Under the pieces are notes generated by a model that had not been told where the DNA came from, did not search any database, and was given only the letters and a program-made list of their open reading frames with translations. A stretch of DNA of 64,000 nt, taken from positions 11,821,308 through 11,885,307 of the forward strand of contig OZ020262.1 in the NCBI GenBank assembly GCA_963971285.1, read 5' to 3'. Below are positions 21,990 to 34,322 of this stretch, piece after piece. How positions within the stretch are numbered: position 1 is the first letter of the stretch; every line of letters starts with the position of its first letter. The position numbers were made by a program, and so were the translations under genes. This DNA is from Astropecten irregularis (lineage: Eukaryota; Echinodermata; Asteroidea; Paxillosida; Astropectinidae).

Positions 21990-22021
<32 letters not shown>

Positions 22022-22044
22022 CCGTTTCAAGAACCCCCTATGAA
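21783..22044 (+). mobile_element. GAGCCT-family element, near full length
   Basis: Starts GAGTTTACGAAACGGAGGCT and ends CTCCGTTTCAAGAACCCCC, so its ends are inverted copies. Includes four tandem GAGCCT units. Confidence 0.8.
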
Positions 22045-22631
22045 TGCAGTGGCCTATTATTCACATCAGAACTGGGAGGGTTACCTTTAGGTGTATCAGG
22101 AAAAAGATTAAAAAAGAAATTGAATATGTGAAAGTAAGTCACTAAAAGGGGTTATTTGTATATAAATTGAGTTTAAGAGAATGCGGATAGGAGGTAGTGG
22201 TTGTAGTTAGATGTAATTGGACGTCTGGAGATTATTGCAGGCAAGAACGATGGAGCAATCAGAGAGAGTCTGCAAGCTAATGTTCGCCATAAAAACTCCA
22301 GATATTGTTTATTTTCACTGCAATGCGGTCAAGCCACCCATGAAATTGTGCAATATATCATAATTTCCAAAGTAAAAGGGTATTAGGTTTATTAACTGCG
22401 TTGCCACTCCACGGTACCTTTTCAAATGTATGCCACAACTTTATAGAGCAGACCTAGGGATTTATGGAGGTCGAGACACCAATATTTCTTAGCCTGGTTG
22501 GCACGGTATCTGGCCGGCACAGGCTGGTACCTCATGTACCACCTCCACCGTCGGCGGTGGAAGCTTGCCCCGCCCGCTCACGGCCGCGCAAACGGTTAAC
22601 AACCGTTCACGCTTGTGCTTAACCAAGGGCC

Positions 22632-22862
22632 TTTTTAAAGCTCGGCTGCGGCTCAGGCTCCGTCTTCGTCTCTGTTTTCATACGCTGAAAATATAGGTTG
22701 TGGTTTTCCATTGAAGCTGAAGCTCTGTTGTCCTTTTCAAACAGGAGAATCTACTTCCTAACTGCAGCCAAAAGCCTCTTTTTTGATACCAGTCCTGTAT
22801 TTCTTTTAATGGATTCACGAAATGGAGGCGGAGGCGGAGCCTGAGCCGGAGCCGAGCTTTGA
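22632..22862 (-). mobile_element. GAGCCT-family element
   Basis: Inverted relative to 21783-22044; contains AATATAGGTTGTGGTTTTCC and AAAAGCCTCTTTTTTGATAC. Confidence 0.78.
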
Positions 22863-24527
22863 GAAAGGACCCAGTCTTTTGACCGGGGTAGTCTTGAATT
22901 GTCGTACGAACCTCGCTAAAAAAGGAAAAGAAGATACTATTGCTATGGAACGGACTGGTAAACGGCTTGGTGTCCGTCTACTACCAACAGCTCATAGGGT
23001 TGCTGTCTGGTCAAAAGCTGATCACGACCCAGACGAATTTCACAGTAATCAACATAATAGTGTCCTTTATGAGAATAGGTACACACAGGTCAATTGCATC
23101 TGGTGCCTCTCCCCTCATTAGGTGATGCCCTACAGTCTACCGTGATATATCATTTTTTTTTAATTAACGTGAGAATCTATAAAGTGATTGATAGGGTCTT
23201 TATTATATTGCAGTCTAGTTGTTCCTCTGGATGACGTGCTTGGGTATGAAGGGTTTTGATAAGGGTTAGCAAACTTGACCCACCTGGCGCAATGTTTCGT
23301 CAAAGTCGATGTTCGCTTTAATACGCACTGAAAGTGTGTCGGCATTTTTATGTCCCGAGTGACGGTTTGAGAAAAAATAAATACAGTATAGTGTCGTTTT
23401 AAGTATTGGATCAGACAAAGTATCGTGAAGACCAGTCCATGACCCTCTGCGATCACAATGTATAGCATTTAGAGAAAGATGTACGTTTTATTACATCAAT
23501 CTTAAAACAAATTCAGTCAGTTTCCCTTGTGGTTATTTGATGATTATAAAAACAAATTCGTTAAAGATCAACTGCAACGATTGACAAATTGTTCTATACT
23601 GAGGTCCTAATTTGAAGAGCTATGTCTAATAAACTAGGGAAAGTCAATACCCTCTTGTTATGCTCATGTTTTGTGCCTAAAAAGGCATTTTTGTGGGCGT
23701 TTGTTACCTGTAGTTGATCCTCTTTGGGGAAAAGGAGCGTGACGTCATTGCTTATTAGCATCTAATGAATATCAAATTCTGTGACGTAGTACCGTAGAGA
23801 GCTTACTAGAATTTCTCGCCAAATAACACAAAATTCACACGCAAATTCACACACAAATTCACACACAAATTCAACTAAACATATTTGTTTTTAATATCTG
23901 TGTAATTTATTACATACTGAACACAATGATGATTTTAAAAGAATTGAAATCGTCGGAGTTGACCTTTACTTATTGATTGCTCCAACAACACAAAATCAAG
24001 ATGATTTCTTGTTTTTGATGATACAGAGTTTCTAAGTGGCCTATTTATCCCTGTCAGTGAAATGTCAGACTGCCGTAAGCAGGATGATGAGAGTAGACAT
24101 ACGGCTGAGTGGTTAGCTGGTAACATTTGCGTGCCCTGAAATCAAATGACACGATTAGTGTATATTTTCTTTTTCAGAGGGAGATAGGGCTTGGGCCACA
24201 GATATAATGCAGTATCATGGAGCTGGAGAGGGTAAGAGCGGGCTGAGTGGGACCTAAGAGGCTCCATGTCGTTTATGATGGTTACATTTTTTAGGAGCTT
24301 TTACAGGCGACTGCAGGGGAGGTGGTTCGGGAACTGTGTCTAGGCCATGTGATGAAATAACCTTTTTAGGTTGATAGATTCTGCACCACGGAGGTTTAGG
24401 GCGAATGTGATACACCTGCTTTCGTTTTTTGTTTATTTTTTTGGTGTCATTCCAAGTTCCACTTTGTGGAAATGTATGAAGATCAACATTTGCATTCGTG
24501 GTAGACGGTGCATCTTGACGGAGCACT
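22863..24527. other. No gene seen; leads into the LINE remnant
   Basis: Includes a short ACACACAAATTC tandem run near 23830-23875 and nothing else recognised. Confidence 0.5.
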
Positions 24528-24990
24528 CTACTGTATGCTGCTGAATGCTGAAGCCTTGCACAGAGAGAAGAGGCCCGCCTAGATGTTTTCGGCATGCGAT
24601 GTCAGAGGAAGGTCTTGAGGATTGTCTGGTCTCAACACATTCCAAATAGACAGATCAGATCAATGACAAAGCAGCCTCAACTGACAAACATCTTTAAGAA
24701 AATGTAGGCTAAAGTGGTTTGGTCATGTGCAACATAATGGTCAATGACAGAACACCCAAACTGCTGTACCTATGAAAACCAACTCATGGGAAGCGCAGAC
24801 GTGGTCGGCCTAAAACTACATGGAGAGATGTCATTCAGAGAGATCTCTCACTCCTAGACACTGGGTGGTCAGTTGAAGATGCAGAAGTGGCAGCTCAAGA
24901 CCGGCCGGTCCATTTGGAAGTTTTTCTCAAGTCAGGCAGCAAGTGCAGAAAATGCATGAAGCTTTCCGGGGAGTTAGTTAGTTAGTTAGA
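24528..24990 (+). pseudogene. Decayed 3' end of a LINE (non-LTR retrotransposon)
   Basis: Translation in shifting frames gives AQREEARLDVFGMRCQRK, then RLKWFGHVQHNG, then THGKRRRGRPKTTWRDVIQR and DLSLLD. This order (Cys-rich recombination segment, WFGHV, GRRxRGRPxxxWxD) is the usual C-terminal end of LINE reverse transcriptase polyproteins. At least two frameshifts and several stops break it. It ends in a GTTA-repeat tail (24973-24990), as in many LINE 3' ends. Confidence 0.75.
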
Positions 24991-25693
24991 AGGAGCATAC
25001 TCTGTTTAAAAACGTCCAGTGAGCGCTTCTGCTGCAGGAAAAACGAAAAATGTAAATGCTCACGAACCTGAGATCCGAGTGAGGGTTTCCGAACGGTCCC
25101 TGCAGATGAAGGCGCACGAACGGTCCCTAGAGGAGTCCTCAACAGTTTTTAGAGGTAGAGGCGACAACCTTCCCATGTAGTTCCCTCTTCCCCGGCACTC
25201 CCATCCACCGTTCGACTGGGCAAATATTACCCAGTCATTACCGAGTCAACACCCACAGTACATGGGAACCGAGTCGAGTGGCATTCGGGCAACTTGCAGA
25301 CGTGTAATTGATTTTTGTATCTTCGGGTAGCGCATCAAAGACCCACATTATGGTCCCCTAAATTCTGGATGCAATAAGCAAAGTGCTCCAGTCGAGATTA
25401 AAGGTACGATGACAACAGCAAATGGCATTCCGCAAACCGATCTACACAAAAAATGGCATGCTTTCATAAAATAATACGTCTTGAAAAACAGATTCTTTGG
25501 CAATATGCCGACGCACGGTGGCGCTGTTTATATGACGTCATGAATCGAACACATTTTTAAGCATGATCAATATTCATCATTTCTAACTGCTGTACACTTC
25601 ACAACCTACTGAATTTGTTTTAATTGGAATTAATGCAAGCAAGTATATCAATCGCGAGATAATTCTAACAAATTTCAGCATTTGTTAGATAAT

Positions 25694-25756
25694 GTCACGT
25701 GACAATTATTGCCACGTGACAATTTGTTTTCCACGTGGCAGTAACTGCTACGTGAC
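25694..25756 (+). promoter_or_regulatory. Cluster of CACGTG (E-box) motifs
   Basis: CACGTG at 25696, 25713 and 25732, and TACGTG at 25749, spaced 17-19 nt. bHLH-type factors bind CACGTG. No gene start is visible nearby, so the role is unknown. Confidence 0.4.
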
Positions 25757-25964
25757 AACAGAGATACTATTCGTATTTGCCTGTTATTATTTGTCATAGC
25801 ACAGGATGAAATGCCTTTGCCTCGTTTTTCTCCCCGCTTTCCTTTAGCCCTTACCTTTGAGTGGTCCTCTATGAGCCTTGTGTAGGACCATATTTATAAC
25901 AAAATAAAAAAATGAAAAAAATTATGATTTGAAACAAATACTTGTTTCCCGAGCTAACAGGTCC

Positions 25965-26094
25965 AAACTCTTCGTAACTTACTATCAATCGTAGGACCTG
26001 TGTTGCAGTGAAACCCTACGTAGGACAAGTAGGATACGATGGGTTATCCTTCGTAACTCGGGTTACTATCGACCATAGTGCTTCGTGAAATCGA
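25965..26094. mobile_element. GATCGTAA-family element
   Basis: TTCGTAACTTACTATCAATC ... ACTATCGACCATAGTGCTTC, with GTTATCCTTCGTAACTCGGG in the middle. Confidence 0.65.
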
Positions 26095-26720
26095 CAGAGG
26101 AATCTTTGTGTATTCTCAAAAATACCATTGACGTCGAAGCGGAGGGCCAGACCAAATAATCCACTGCTATCGGCGTGCCATTTCACAACAGGACGAAGGT
26201 AAAAACTCCCTATAATCAAAGAAAACCCCTGTGACTAGTTTGAAGCCCGTGTCACCAATGTTAGTATATGTCCTCTCTACCGAGAGTGAAACCTATGATG
26301 AACACCGAGACTGGCATCTCAACTCGACTTTCAAGGTTGTGTTTTTACGGGCGTAATATTAATTTACCAGACCCGCATGTGGTTTGAAAACTGGATCTTT
26401 ATGATTTTAATTGCTCGTAACTTTCTCTGGCCGTGGTTGCTGAGACACATTTGACAGCAACCACCTCCCCTCATAGAGCGCCCAACGCGTTAGATGAATC
26501 ATAATTTATTACGCTGTTCATAGTACAAGGCCCCAAACACTTGCTAGCACCTCGTCATTCTATTCATACCTGACCTAAAATTATCCAAGGTTTAGTGATT
26601 AAACTGACTGGAAACTTCACATGGAATTCACTTTGCATGGACTATGATTTATAAATATAATTATCATAATTCTGGATTTATTCCGCGCACACATTTTTCA
26701 AAGACACTCGTGCACACAGC
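26095..26720. other. No gene seen
   Basis: AT-rich sequence between two repeats. Confidence 0.5.
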
Positions 26721-27019
26721 ATTATCCCTGGTCATCGGGCCATAATTTACATTCCTGGAACCATCTCAACTCTCTGGGGAGCATACAGCCCCGCGGCTAC
26801 TTTAAAGCGCACGGAGGATAATCAAGCACAAAGCCATCTCTACCCGCGTAGGTACCCATTTACACCTGGGTGAAGAGGAGCAATATGTGACAAAGCGTCT
26901 TGCCCAAGGACACAAGCACCACCAGCCCATATCTGGATTCGAACCCACAATCAATAGATTTACCACAAGATCTTGAGTATAATTATACGACACGCCAGAC
27001 CACTAAGCCACAGCCCCTC
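26721..27019 (-). repeat. SINE-2, inverted copy
   Basis: Reverse complement of the 15189 element, with GGATTCGAACCCACAATC and TGTGACAAAGCGTCTTGCCC. Confidence 0.85.
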
Positions 27020-27133
27020 ACGAAGCCCCATGTTTTAAGATCGACTTTTCTTTCATGTCTGCAACAATTTTTAGAAACGTGGTCAACCAAAGAAGCTTCA
27101 TATATTAAAAAGCTGACACTGTCCTCCAGTCTC

Positions 27134-27290
27134 CTGATGATGACTAGAGCAGGCTAGTCGAAACGTTGAGACCTTACGCGAAGTGCGAACGAAATAGAAG
27201 TGCGAAAGTACGAACGATTCTTACATGGTGTTTCCACAAACCAATCCACATACCAATTGTCACCATGCAAAGCCTCAAATCTTTCTTGTC
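27134..27290 (+). mobile_element. Half of the same foldback family, with hammerhead-like core
   Basis: CTGATGA, a perfect GACTAG/CTAGTC stem and GAAAC at 27134-27164, then the arm GTACGAACGATTCTTACATG and AATTGTCACCATGCAAAGCC as in 1275-1353 inverted. Confidence 0.65.
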
Positions 27291-27694
27291 CACAGGTGTT
27301 GAAAATCGGACAGAGCCGCACTTTAACCGAGCCCCACCGGTCGAACAGGGACAAAAAAAGTACACGTACACCTTTGATTCGCCGATGGTTACAACAACTG
27401 TATACCGTCTGCTAAACACCATAATCTGATAGCGTTTGGCTGATTAATAAGTCAAGCATATCCCCTTCACATTTTCCTCTGGCAGTATTACACGTGTTAA
27501 GGCGCGGCGGCGGAACGGCGAGCGAGACGATTTTGGCAGGTTTATCTCTCTTCGGCGAATGCAGTTACTGTGTCATGCCCGTCACCGCGGCTGAGTCATC
27601 GGACTGTCTCGGTCTAGCTCGCTCGTCTGCAAAGGTGTTTCCGCGGATGGTTTTTAAAAAGATTTCACTTTCTTTACGTCCGGGACCGAGAGCC

Positions 27695-28056
27695 TTAAAG
27701 GTAGTATCATACTTTGGTTTTTGTCAAAGAAATGCAGATTCATGGGCAAAAATACCAAGACAGATACAGTAACAGTCTGTGAAAATTTCAGTCCCATACG
27801 GTGCCCACTTTTTGAGAAAACAGTGAAAAACGACCTCAGTATTTCTGAAGTTTTTTCTCTTTTATTTTTGATCTTTTAAAAGATCAACAAGATTTTCGGT
27901 CGTTGTTTTACTAATTTCTGGATAAATACAGCATTTCAGGCGGAAATATGTTAACGGTATGTTTCCACCACCACCATCTTCATACCCTGTAAGTTATACG
28001 TAAATCTGTGAACATTTCTGTTTTGGTGTCTGACCAAAGTATGATACTACTTTTAA
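27695..28056 (-). mobile_element. Family A element
   Basis: Full length, inverted relative to the first copies. Starts TTAAAGGTAGTATCATAC and ends ACTTTTAA. Confidence 0.9.
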
Positions 28057-28730
28057 AAGTCTTGCAATGTTTGGGTCCTTTTCCGTATACAAGATCACTA
28101 AGCAGATGAAAGACATTTTATGACTAATTGATAAGCAAGGCAGATCAAATACTTCCACATTTCTGTACATATGAACTAACCTATATACCAATCAGTGCAT
28201 CCAAGCACATGCTATCATTTCGAAGCAGACGTAAATAATGTGGAAAGTATCAGAACAAAATCAAACATGACGGCGTTTGGTTAATAAGTGGTTATGTAGA
28301 GCATTTACGAATGGTGATAGCGCCGTCAGGATTAGGCGTTCAACCGTCCGACATGGTTAAATTACCCATCTCATCTGACTAATAATTCCACCTCAGTGAA
28401 TCAATTTCACGGCGGTTCCGTGAATTTTTTTTCTTCCCAAGTAATCTGGGTCAGAAACGAGTCCATCCAATTATGTATTCACAGTTCGCAATGATGGTGT
28501 TGGTGTTTTTTTTTCTAAGTGTGTTATTTGGAAGTCGAGTCGGCAATTAGAAATGTTTCGAAGCGAAATTGACTAAATTCAGTAAGGTTGAGTTCTAATC
28601 AGCTTTGATTTATGGAGACGATATCATATTTACGGATTACACGTTTTTGGGTTCTTTTTACCATGCATAATTGTGAAGTTCATTGAAACTCATGTAGAGT
28701 GTATTCGCAGGGTCTTTTGAATGCACTGTG
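28057..28730. other. No gene seen
   Basis: AT-rich, no repeat structure noticed. Confidence 0.5.
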
Positions 28731-28757
28731 TTTTGTTTGTTTGTTTGTTTACTTGTT
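28731..28757 (+). repeat. (TTTG)n microsatellite
   Basis: About five tandem TTTG units, then TTTACTTGTTTATT. Confidence 0.85.
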
Positions 28758-28858
28758 TATTAAACCAAATATCAAACATGGTAATACTCCACAATCTAAT
28801 CCCCCTACGTAGTATAATCATCAAATAACCACAATGGAAACTGTCTGAATTTACAAAT

Positions 28859-29135
28859 TGACTGGAGCGAGATTCGAACCGGCGACCTCCTGAATTAAAA
28901 AGCCGTATCCTCTTTGAATGATCCCCCATGTACCGTTCTCAGGTCGCAGCATTGCTGGGCGTATCGACGAAGTGATCCTTGGGGTATGGCGGTGTGTGCG
29001 TTGTTTCGTGGCGTCTGACTGCCAAACGAACAAAGATAACTGTTTGGGACACCACAACGTAGGGCTGGATAGCTCATTTGGTAGAGCGCCTGTACGGTAT
29101 TCAAAAGGTCGCCGGTTCGAATCCCGCTCCAGTCA
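28859..29135 (+). repeat. SINE-1 element, long copy bounded by inverted tRNA-like ends
   Basis: The tRNA-like module (29062-29135) is at the 3' end. The body AAAGCCGTATCCTCTTTGA to GGCGTCTGACTGCC precedes it, and an inverted piece of the same module (28859-28896) forms the other end. Confidence 0.75.
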
Positions 29136-29551
29136 CTTTTAAATGACTTCCTACTTAGTGTTAGAGGCAGACGTTCGTCCATTCCTTGTTACCAAGTTTC
29201 AGAATCAATTAAACGATCCTTTTCATCCCACGTACCCAGTCTCTGAACCGGGTCGTTCGTCTCAGCGCAGTGGAGAGACCCGATCAATCAACATTTATCA
29301 AGGAAATTGCGCTCTAGAATTTCAGACGAGATCTCTTCCTTTACCACCTAGCAGTTAGAATCGACCAATATCATTTGAAGTAAATGTTTGCCCGACCCCC
29401 TTGCGCTATAAGGATGATTTAAGAGGTTGGGCTGAGAGATGCGATGATTCCGAGTGCTGGTGGTGACAAGCTTGGCCAAGTATAAAGCTGCTAGGAAGAG
29501 ATACACAGAGAACGTGGGTGGACATTGCAAGTCCTTGAACGGAGGCGTTCC

Positions 29552-29924
29552 TTAAAGATGCAATACATGATTGGTAAAGGTCACAGAACAGCTCTCACAC
29601 TTAGTATATAATCTAGCATGTACATGAAATATTAAACCTGTGAAAATGTGAGCTCAATCGGACATCTGGGGAGTCACGAAAAAATAGCTAAAAACCGACT
29701 CAGTTTGTTTAATATAAAACATAAAGAATGGTTTTGATCTTTAACCCGAGATCAAAACTGTTTTCGGTCTTTGTTTGACTCATTTCTGGATAAATACACC
29801 ATTTCAGGCAGAAATATTTGAACGGTATGTTTCTACCATCACCATCTTCATACCCTGAAAGTTATACGTAAATCTGTGAACATTTCTGTTTGGGTATTTC
29901 ACCAATCCTGTACTGTACCTTTAA
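29552..29924 (+). mobile_element. Family B element (family A-like right half)
   Basis: Starts TTAAAGATGCAATACATGAT, followed by GGTAAAGGTCACAG. The right half shares AACGGTATGTTTCTACCATC with family A and ends GTACCTTTAA. Confidence 0.8.
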
Positions 29925-30519
29925 GGTTACCTCTCCCTCGTGTCATTTCGACACATTGAGGAAGAGCAACTTTGGTAAATAATGAGAACTTCATCGATAT
30001 TCCGTTTCACACTGGAGTGGTTCCCACTCGTATTCTCACAGTTTTGGAACTTATCATTTTCTGAGTATGGATTGTATCGATGTTTTTAGTATACGTGTAC
30101 CCTTAATGTTTGTTTTAGCATGATTTTCCTTCGCGACGTAAAGCGTGTGATTCCCCTGCTGGTTAGGGGAAGTTTGTTTAGTGAGTAACTCAAAAGCTTT
30201 TCTGTCCTCAATCGTTTGGGTCGAGATACCCTCAATGGCTTTAAGAACGACAGGCATGATGTGAGAGTGTAGACAGAGGGGTAGAATCATAAAATGTACG
30301 GCGAAGTTTATTTTGCTCGTCCCATTCAGATCTCGTGAATGGGAGACTTTGGAGCTGGGTCTTCAAGTTGATCGTGTGTACACGAGCTTTGATAGACTTT
30401 GTCCTGATGTCATGTATGTCTCAACTCAAAATTGCGTTTTTTTTGTAATTAACTTGTCAGTTTGATCAGCGAGTTTTCTCTCAGAGGGACGCCATTTTGT
30501 AAGAGCTCAATGAATGAGA

Positions 30520-30612
30520 AAAATGCCACGTGGATCGGTATGCGGAAACACCATGTATGAATCGTTCGTAAGGTCTCAACGTTTCGACTAGCCCGCTCTC
30601 ATCATCAGGAGA
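30520..30612 (-). mobile_element. Fragment of the same foldback family
   Basis: GTGGATCGGTATGCGGAAACA, ATGAATCGTTCGTA, then on the minus strand CTGATGA (30608-30602) and GAAAC (30585-30581). Confidence 0.6.
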
Positions 30613-30899
30613 AAAAAATTCCGTCGTGCATGATAAGAAGCCCTCAAGAGGCGTCTCGCTGTGAAGCCGCACATCGCCCTCTAGAGTCCACCACGTACGA
30701 ATTAATATCACACCTACCAGCTAGCCGGCCCCAACTTACGACACGTGCAAAGCGCGTTGACAGTGCCTTTAAGAAGCTAGAAGCAGCTCCCCAAAAACAT
30801 TCGGTAACAGTCTCGAAGGTTTTATTATCGTAACTCAATTGGACATTATTACACGGTGAGGTCGCGCCGGTGCGTGGGCCACCGCACTTATTGATCAAC

Positions 30900-31500
30900 C
30901 CAGCGCCGGCGGTTCCGTCCATATTTAGGGGGGAGGCTAGTAGTACAACAGGGGTGCGTTCCGCTTGCGCGAACATGTCTCAACGTTTGCGGCAACGTTT
31001 GCGTACAACCGGAACCGATTGTGAGCGCGCGTGGAACACAACCGTAAAATGGCGGTGTCCAGTCGTAACCAAGATGGCGTCGAATGCCTGCAGCGTCCAA
31101 AATAATTGATGAAATTTCTGATAGTACTTGTACTGCAGCATATCATTAAGTACCAATTATCTATGGTGCAATTTGTGAAGTACTTGATAAATTTTCAATC
31201 TTAAAAACTGCAGTTTTTACTTTTGTCACAAAAAAAATTACGTCGTATGCTTACCGTTCTGCCATCTTGGAAATATCGACCATTTTTAAATGACACGCGA
31301 ACATTCGCGAACATCTCAGAAATATGTTCGCCGACTGTTGCTAACACCCGCCAACGTTAGCGGCGCACAAGTCGTTCCACCCGAAATTGTTTGCAAACGT
31401 TGGGAAACGGTGGCAACGTTCGCGCAAGCGGAACGCACCCCAGCTGCCCGACGGCTCTTCCCTCTATATTTGGAGAGGCAGCCCGACGGCTGTTGGTGAT
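30900..31500. mobile_element. Putative inverted-repeat element
   Basis: GGGGTGCGTTCCGCTTGCGC at 30955 occurs inverted near 31440. Further mirrored pieces (AACGTTTGC, ATATTTAG/CAAATATAG) lie around it. Boundaries uncertain. Confidence 0.5.
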
Positions 31501-31854
31501 TTCTCGATCGATAATGGTAAATAAGGACGGCGGTTGAGTAATTACATTGCGCCCATTATAACGCGATTGGCGCAACGTGCTGTTCTATCGGGCGTACAGT
31601 CTGCCACGGTGTACTAATGCCAGTGTGATCTTGTCACATAGGCAGAATTAAAAGAAAGGAATAAAGGTATTTGACTTGGACGATATTTTATCGGATATCT
31701 TGTAAGTAAATAATGGGACATTACAGTGTTTAATGAACTCCTTTGTCCCCACGTGTAGTGAATGGATGTACAAACAGTATAATGCTATACCAACATGAAC
31801 ACCCCCATCAGCGATATATGTATCACACCGAGCAATGACTTAGCAGTATGCCTT

Positions 31855-32223
31855 TTAAAGGTATATCATACTTTTTTTCAACGAAATACATATTCATTGG
31901 CAAAAATATCAAAGAAGATACAGTAACAGTCATCTGTGAACATTTCAGTCCCTCACGGTGCCCACATTTTGAGAAAACAGTGAAAAACGGCCACAGTATT
32001 TCTTAAGTCTTTTCTCTTTTATTTTTGATCTTTAAAAAAATCAAAAATAATTGTGGTCACTGGTTTTACTCTTTTCTGGATAAATACAGCAGCAGCTGCA
32101 TTTCAGGCAGAAAAATTGTAACGGTACGTTTCTACCATCACCCTCTTTATACCCTGTAAGCTATAGGTAAATCTATGAAAATTTCTGTTTCGGCATGCTA
32201 CCAAAGTATGATAGTACCTTTAA
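31855..32223 (-). mobile_element. Family A element
   Basis: Full length with somewhat decayed left end (GGTATATCATACTTT) and intact right end (AGTATGATAGTACCTTTAA). Confidence 0.85.
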
Positions 32224-32471
32224 TTTGACAGTGAATACTTTTCAATTCGGTCCCGAATTAATTAAAAAGAAACATTACTATTAAACAAAGCTGCTGTGCA
32301 GCATAATACATAAAGCCATTCGCAAAGGATTAACGATCTAGGTTTTCATAAGATGTGGCTATATTACAGGAATTATATTATTGATTTAAGGCAAGAATTC
32401 TTGGAAATAGCTGACCTTTCGTCGTTCCTTTCCCATCGATTTCCAACAGTTAATTTTCCGCTGTATTTCTT

Positions 32472-32773
32472 TTAATAATAATTATAATAATGATTATTAT
32501 TATTTATTTCTGGTAATGACACCAAGGATTCCTCAAAAGCGCCCTAGGCACTGTAGCTCGAAAGCCGGATGAAACCTTTTTTTATGGAAAGACGATGAGA
32601 AGAAGATAAAGTTTTAGAGGTGGGGGGAAAACCCCAGAAGAATATTCCACGAAAAACCCCACAGAATCAGGTAGGGACTGAAAACTCAATCCACTTGTGA
32701 ACCGAGCCGGACTTGAACCCGTTTCACCAGAGGTGAAAGGCGAGGAAAGAACCGCTACGCCAACCTGACTCCC
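32472..32773 (-). repeat. SINE-3, tRNA-derived, with A/T-rich tail
   Basis: On the minus strand: GGAGTCAGGTTGGCGTAGCG, B box GGTTCAAGTCC, body, and a (TAA)n tail at 32472-32508. Matches 59851-60144. Confidence 0.8.
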
Positions 32774-33891
32774 CCCCCCCAAATAATAAACGTTCACAAA
32801 CTTGTAGCACTATTCAAATGAAACTGATATAGGAGCATGGTTTCTAAAATGTATTTTTGTGGTTACTTTGCCTCTTTTCTTGTTTGACTTCTTAAGCAAA
32901 GAAGATTTCATGCATTACCAAAATAATTACAGAAGTACAGAAATACCTTGTCCGGTTGAAACAAGTCCGAAGTAAGTTTAAGAAATTTGAGTGACAATCC
33001 TGCTTTACCAAAGAAGACTTCAAAAAACTAAGCAGTACTGTAGTGTGCTACAGGCCACGACAATACTGTCAACGAGGGAATCGAGCCAAAAATAGCAGTT
33101 TAAATTGTATACAGGTATCCAAATCATATTACAGAAGCAGTTATCGGGACCTAACCGGGGGCAGTCGCTGTTTTTATAACGTCGATGTATACAAGACCTC
33201 AAGCACTCTGACCTGTACATTACTCAGAGAGCTGTCGAATAAAATCATCACCTAGGGGAAGGTGAAGACAAGGAAAAATGATACAAACTTGCTGTGAACC
33301 CGAGAAGGGCAAGAACAATTCATTTATGCAGCTGAATAACTGATACCTACAGCGAGAGGGAAGATGTAGCACTCCTCGTCTTCGCACCGGTATAAGAGGG
33401 TATGGATATAACGTTACCCGGCGGTGTGGGGCTTACAAGTTCAAGCACGGGTGGGGGAGCTCTCCCCTCCCATCTCCCCCACCCCCCACTCCCGCGTCTC
33501 ACGTCTCACAGACCCCTGTTAATACCATTAAGGTTTCCTGGTGTAGATTCTCGCCAGATGACAGCCAAACTGCGAGGAGGAATCGATCGATGTCAACGAC
33601 AGCAGCTCCACTTGTCGTTAAGTATCAACCTCATCATATGCAGCGGCTCTCCTCAGACAGAATATAGGGCATGTGACCTTCCAGTATTGACGTGTTATCA
33701 TCATGTTCCGTCAGTTGTCTTGCCCTTCTGCTACTTTCTCAGTGATAATTTGTGTTAAGATGCAGTTTTAAGTTCGCTGTCGATAGTTTTTTTTTTCAAT
33801 CATTATTTTTGTTGTGATGAATTCCACCTGTATATTATTATACCGTCATGTATCCGAAATGAACAGTTCAAGAATGCCAGTGAATAAGATA
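32774..33891. other. No supported gene
   Basis: A Pro/Leu-rich 118-codon frame (33402-33758) crosses a C-rich tract; no domain recognised. Confidence 0.5.
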
Positions 33892-34322
33892 TTAAAGGTT
33901 TACTGTTATCCAAACTCATATGAAGTTAAATACATCGTTATTGTTATAAAACTCAACCTATTTATCATTAGTTGTGTTAAAAAATATTGTATATCGAAAA
34001 GGAGGTATTTTAGACTCATAATTCCCCCCGTTTCGCGACGAAAAACCTTGCTTACGTCACATACAGAACGCCACACCGTGTTGCGAGCCTATATACTACT
34101 TCTGTAGGTGACGTCACTCGCTATTATTGCGTGGATCTGTTCCAAGGGGGACTTTTTTTGGGGGGGGGGGCGTGGCATACATGTACTGATTTTGTAACTT
34201 TTGGGTCAAAAATAAGCACTTTCATAAACATATAAATTTATATAGTCATTAATTATGTATTAAGCAATAATTTTAAAGCTCTTTCACCCTTTTCCCAAAT
34301 TATGATTACAGTAAACCTTTAA
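33892..34322 (+). mobile_element. Family D element
   Basis: Starts TTAAAGGTTTACTGTTATCC and ends ATTACAGTAAACCTTTAA. Contains a G10-12 run near 34158. Confidence 0.87.

Noticed and set aside
24254-24595. 113-codon minus-strand frame rich in Pro and Lys
   Set aside because: Partly antisense to the LINE remnant, and no family or splice sites recognised.
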